24,912 nucleotides of DNA, taken from positions 1 through 24,912 of the IMG/VR virus record IMGVR_UViG_3300025652_000508. One strand, given 5' to 3'. Position 1 is the first letter of the stretch. Every line of letters begins with the position of its first letter. The stretch comes from a virus. Below the pieces are notes generated by a model. The model had not been told where the DNA came from, ran no database searches, and saw only the letters and a program-made list of their open reading frames with translations. Shown in pieces: positions 22,712-24,912 of this stretch. The position numbers were made by a program, and so were the translations under genes.

Positions 22712-24235
22712 TTAGAGTCTTGACCACAAACCTTTTCTGCGCTGCGGCTTATTTCTGTTATCAAACACGTTAAAAGAAGCGTTTGCAACAGTAGCAGACG
22801 CTGGTTTCTGGTTGTTTATTAAGGCTCTACCCTCTCCAGCCCCTAACATTTGGTACTGTAATGCGTCATGTACGTGTGAAAACATATTTTTATCAGGCTT
22901 ATCGGCGTATCTTTCGCCCGAAACCTCCATACGTCTGTACTGATACCCACCTTCAAATCCTTTTATTAGCTGCTGACAGCGAGGATCTATAAGAAATGCT
23001 GGCTTTCCGTCTGCCATTTTCTGTAATTGGGACGCAACACTCTCTAATCTTAGGTCAACAGAGTTAGAAGGAGCAGGGAAAGCACGCAAACCAGCACCAC
23101 GCAGTATGTGAAACGGCGTTGATTCATCAGTTTGAGCGCGGAAATCACCAGCAGGGTCGCCATATATAAACACCTCGGAACATGTAGAGAACCTAGTCGC
23201 TATCTCTTGGCGCAATACCTCTGCAAATCTAACGATACCCATGTCAAATGCAACGATTTCTTGCTGTATTAGCCACCTTCCGCGTACCTTTTGCCCCATT
23301 GTAGCAGCAGGGGTAAGCCCAAAATCTATACCAATGTATAGGGGTGCGCCAGCAGCAATAGGTATTTCTTCTTTTGCTACATGCACATCGGTTGCAAACA
23401 TCTGATAGATAGGTTTACCCTCTTGGATTGAGCCTAATTTGTTCATAACGTATACGTCAATCCAGCTTTTTGTCTTACCGCGTATTAGATTTGGGTAGTA
23501 ATCCTCGCGCATATACTCCCTATTCTCTGCAACATCGTTAGGTACATAGTCATCTATCTCCCCATCTTCGTCTAGCTTTTCAACCATGCCGCTAGGTTGG
23601 GTATAAAACGACCAGTTGTCGGGTTTAACCAGCATTTTAGCTTGTTCACGCGGTATATGGTCAGGAACTGGGACTTCGCCAGACATGATAGGCCACCAAT
23701 GGTCTTCTTCTGGTGCGTTAGTATCACAGATAACGCCTGTCCAAGTAGCACCGCCATCACGCATAGAGGGAAAACGGCCTACACGCATGGTACATGCATC
23801 AATAATTGACTTAGGAATTTCTCTAGCTTCGTTAACCCATATGCCTGTCAGCTCTAAAGACAGCAATTTCTTAACATCTTCTGGCCTATCAAGTGCTAAG
23901 AAGAGGACTTCAAGCTCAAGATCGCCTTTTTTTATCATATGTGTATAGGGAACAGACCAAGTAAACTTGCCCCATGCGTCTTCTGGAAACCAATCAAGCC
24001 AAGTTTTTATGGTTGTAGTCTTTAACTGTGGGTTTGTATTACGGATTATTGCCCATCTGCTGCGGCGTATGCCCTGCTTATTAGGCTTCTGCGCTAGTGC
24101 GCGTCTAAAAATTTCTACGCAACAAGATACTGACTTGCCAGAACCAACAGGCCCACGAATGCCACGAAAAAACGTGTCGTCTTTCATAAACGCCTTAACA
24201 ACTTCGCCATCTGGCCTGTATTTAAAATCTATCAC
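22712..24235 (-). CDS. Terminase large subunit (packaging ATPase and nuclease)
   Basis: The 507-residue protein starts with GTG at 24235, overlapping the previous stop by four bases (GTGA). The N-terminal ATPase domain carries the Walker A motif RGPVGSGKS (about 27-35), a Walker B region GIWVNEAREI (131-140) with E136 as the likely catalytic acid, and the coupling segment VICDTNAPEEDHWW (about 168-181). The nuclease domain has the acidic triad of the RNase H-like fold: D304 in YIGIDFGLTP, D360 in IYGDPAGDFRAQ and D457 in FSHVHDALQYQ. The enzyme pumps concatemeric DNA into the procapsid and cuts it. It is encoded before the portal, whereas T7 gene 19 lies at the far end of the late block. Confidence 0.95.
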   Translation of the reverse strand: MIDFKYRPDGEVVKAFMKDDTFFRGIRGPVGSGKSVSCCVEIFRRALAQKPNKQGIRRSRWAIIRNTNPQLKTTTIKTWLDWFPEDAWGKFTWSVPYTHMIKKGDLELEVLFLALDRPEDVKKLLSLELTGIWVNEAREIPKSIIDACTMRVGRFPSMRDGGATWTGVICDTNAPEEDHWWPIMSGEVPVPDHIPREQAKMLVKPDNWSFYTQPSGMVEKLDEDGEIDDYVPNDVAENREYMREDYYPNLIRGKTKSWIDVYVMNKLGSIQEGKPIYQMFATDVHVAKEEIPIAAGAPLYIGIDFGLTPAATMGQKVRGRWLIQQEIVAFDMGIVRFAEVLRQEIATRFSTCSEVFIYGDPAGDFRAQTDESTPFHILRGAGLRAFPAPSNSVDLRLESVASQLQKMADGKPAFLIDPRCQQLIKGFEGGYQYRRMEVSGERYADKPDKNMFSHVHDALQYQMLGAGEGRALINNQKPASATVANASFNVFDNRNKPQRRKGLWSRL

Positions 24236-24426
24236 TTATCTAATATCTTATTATCTACGCCAACTTTAATCATTCTAACTGCAATTTCGGGGCCAATAGC
24301 CTCAATTATCTTATCAGCTTCGAAATCTGTCTGAAAATGCTTGGGATGATGCTTCATATGTACGATCCGCACCACCCTACGCAGTGTATCGCGCTCTTTC
24401 GGCTGCAATGTATTAAGAAAACTCAA
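24232..24426 (-). CDS. Small protein upstream of TerL (small terminase candidate)
   Basis: A 64-residue frame starts at TTG 24426, as no ATG or GTG precedes the conserved-looking body. It has an N-terminal basic helix (KERDTLRRVVRIVHMKHHPK, residues 10-29) followed by TDFEADKIIEAIGPEIAVRM, a helix-turn-helix-like arrangement. Such a small basic helical protein directly before TerL (start/stop overlap GTGA) would suit a DNA-recognising small terminase, but it is shorter than T7 gp18 (89 residues), and sequence alone does not prove it. I recognise similar proteins before TerL in marine phages without a stated function. AAGGAAAAG lies about ten bases before the TTG. Confidence 0.55.
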   Translation of the reverse strand: MSFLNTLQPKERDTLRRVVRIVHMKHHPKHFQTDFEADKIIEAIGPEIAVRMIKVGVDNKILDK

Positions 24427-24428
24427 GG

Positions 24429-24608
24429 TTACTTTTCCTTTTTAAAGGGTGTCGCTCTAGTTTTTCGTTCTTTCTTAGGCTTTGCTGCCTCCTTTACCTC
24501 TAGCAGAGGCTTAGAATCGCGAGTACGCGTCTTCCCAGAGTAAGTCATGCCAGCTAATTCGTGTGTGTCGCCTGTATATGCGTCACCATTTTTAAATGTC
24601 CAAGCCAT
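24429..24608 (-). CDS. Small basic protein with repeated Y-x-G-x-T motif
   Basis: This is a 59-residue protein with ATG at 24608 whose first base is the last base of the preceding stop (TAATG). Residues 1-32 carry two copies of a short motif (NGDAYTGDTH and MTYSGKTRT). The C-terminal half is lysine- and arginine-rich (KEAAKPKKERKTRATPFKKE, about 39-58) and probably disordered, so nucleic-acid or membrane contact is possible. Proteins with this repeat occur before the terminase in marine phages and are uncharacterised. No signal peptide or membrane segment is present. Confidence 0.6.
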   Translation of the reverse strand: MAWTFKNGDAYTGDTHELAGMTYSGKTRTRDSKPLLEVKEAAKPKKERKTRATPFKKEK

Positions 24609-24757
24609 TATTTATCCTTTTTCAATAAAGTTTTCTTCTTAGGGAAGCCAGCTTTCATATTTTTGTAAGCCTTGTCACTGATAGTAGAGTTTTTCTTAGA
24701 CCTACTTGTTCCCTTTTTCTTACGTGCATTCATGTTTGCATATAATCCTTCAGGCAT
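24608..24757 (-). CDS. Small lysine-rich MPEGLYANMNARKKK protein
   Basis: I start this gene at ATG 24757 rather than at an upstream ATG (24820), because the proposed start gives MPEGLYANMNARKKKGTSR, an opening I know from small marine phage proteins, and because it overlaps the upstream stop by eight bases. The 49-residue protein is very basic, with many lysines through to KKDK at the end and only one hydrophobic patch. It probably binds nucleic acid or acidic partners, but no function is established. It is coupled to the next gene through a TAATG junction. Confidence 0.6.
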   Translation of the reverse strand: MPEGLYANMNARKKKGTSRSKKNSTISDKAYKNMKAGFPKKKTLLKKDK

Positions 24758-24912
24758 TTTTCTTATTCCTTTTGCTAATTGCTGCAGCTTTAGACTTAGC
24801 GTCAGCTGAACTAGAAGCACCCCAAGCCCTTAAAGATAATAATTTTCTAGTAGGTTTCCCCTTAGAGTCTCTGTCAGGCCCCTTGTTACCAGCCATTCGT
24901 GCTAAGAAAGAA
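24750..24912 (-). CDS. Small basic protein, C-terminal part or complete 48-residue form (at window edge)
   Basis: The reading frame ends at TGA 24750 and remains open to base 24912. An internal ATG at 24896 would give a 48-residue protein (MAGNKGPDRDSKGKPTRKLL and onward), but no ribosome binding site can be seen in the 16 bases before the edge. The frame upstream reads SFLARMAGNKGP, which resembles the SFCARMxGM segment near the C-terminus of some marine phage hypothetical proteins. I therefore suspect that the true gene is longer and extends off the window. The visible part is basic, with SLRAWGASSSADAKSKAAA near the end. Confidence 0.45.
   Translation of the reverse strand, partial: SFLARMAGNKGPDRDSKGKPTRKLLSLRAWGASSSADAKSKAAAISKRNKKNA

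Noticed and set aside
22650-22727. Upstream extension of the MCGGGS gene (26 more residues)
   Set aside because: The extension covers the gap and the shared motif, while AGGAGA is positioned for ATG 22649.
23616-23948. Top-strand frame of 110 codons opposite the terminase
   Set aside because: It lies fully within the terminase ATPase domain, with no site for translation and no recognisable protein.

Overview
The window is a contiguous piece of a tailed bacteriophage genome with T7-like (podovirus) virion architecture. Every gene I can support lies on the minus strand, so transcription runs from the right end (24.9 kb) to the left end (1). Genes are packed with start/stop overlaps of 1-16 nt (71 nt at the signal-peptide pair near 2.7 kb) or short gaps, and none of the gaps exceeds 80 nt. 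The sequence is moderately AT-rich, and many of the small proteins resemble families I associate with marine phages. I therefore infer a marine podovirus of a Gram-negative host, but the host itself cannot be read from the sequence. I see no integrase, repressor, polymerase, RNA polymerase, tRNA, CRISPR array or insertion sequence, so this is a late (packaging, structural and accessory) block.

Layout in the direction of transcription. (1) 24.91-24.23 kb: four tiny basic or unknown proteins; the one touching the terminase is a possible small terminase. (2) 24.24-20.62 kb: large terminase, a small MCGGGS protein, the head-tail connector (portal) and a Bbp19-like small protein. (3) 20.62-18.49 kb: scaffold, a GNAT-like protein and the major capsid protein, followed by a strong hairpin at the position T7 uses for its Tphi terminator. 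(4) 18.44-8.27 kb: tail tubular proteins A and B (gp11/gp12-like) and three internal or ejection proteins (gp14-, gp15- and gp16-like). (5) 8.20-3.39 kb: T7-type tail fibre, a conserved small protein, a collagen-like fibre or tip protein and a tail-assembly-chaperone-like protein. (6) 3.38-1 kb: an XhlA/holin-like membrane protein, then five consecutive genes with Sec-type signal peptides, a membrane-anchored coiled-coil protein and the start of an EF-hand protein that runs off the left edge.

How it works together: the terminase packages DNA through the connector into a capsid built on the scaffold. The gp11/gp12-like nozzle and gp14/15/16-like ejection proteins deliver it, and the fibre set recognises the host. 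Gene order matches T7 genes 8-9-10-11-12-14-15-16-17, except that the terminase has moved to the front and a GNAT-like gene sits between scaffold and capsid.

The most unusual parts are the export cassette at 574-3186, whose mature products mostly carry paired cysteines and include a possible fimbrial chaperone/subunit-like pair; an AT-rich insert with an HELHH zinc-peptidase motif inside the giant ejection protein; and a short sequence motif that recurs just upstream of three transcription-unit starts.
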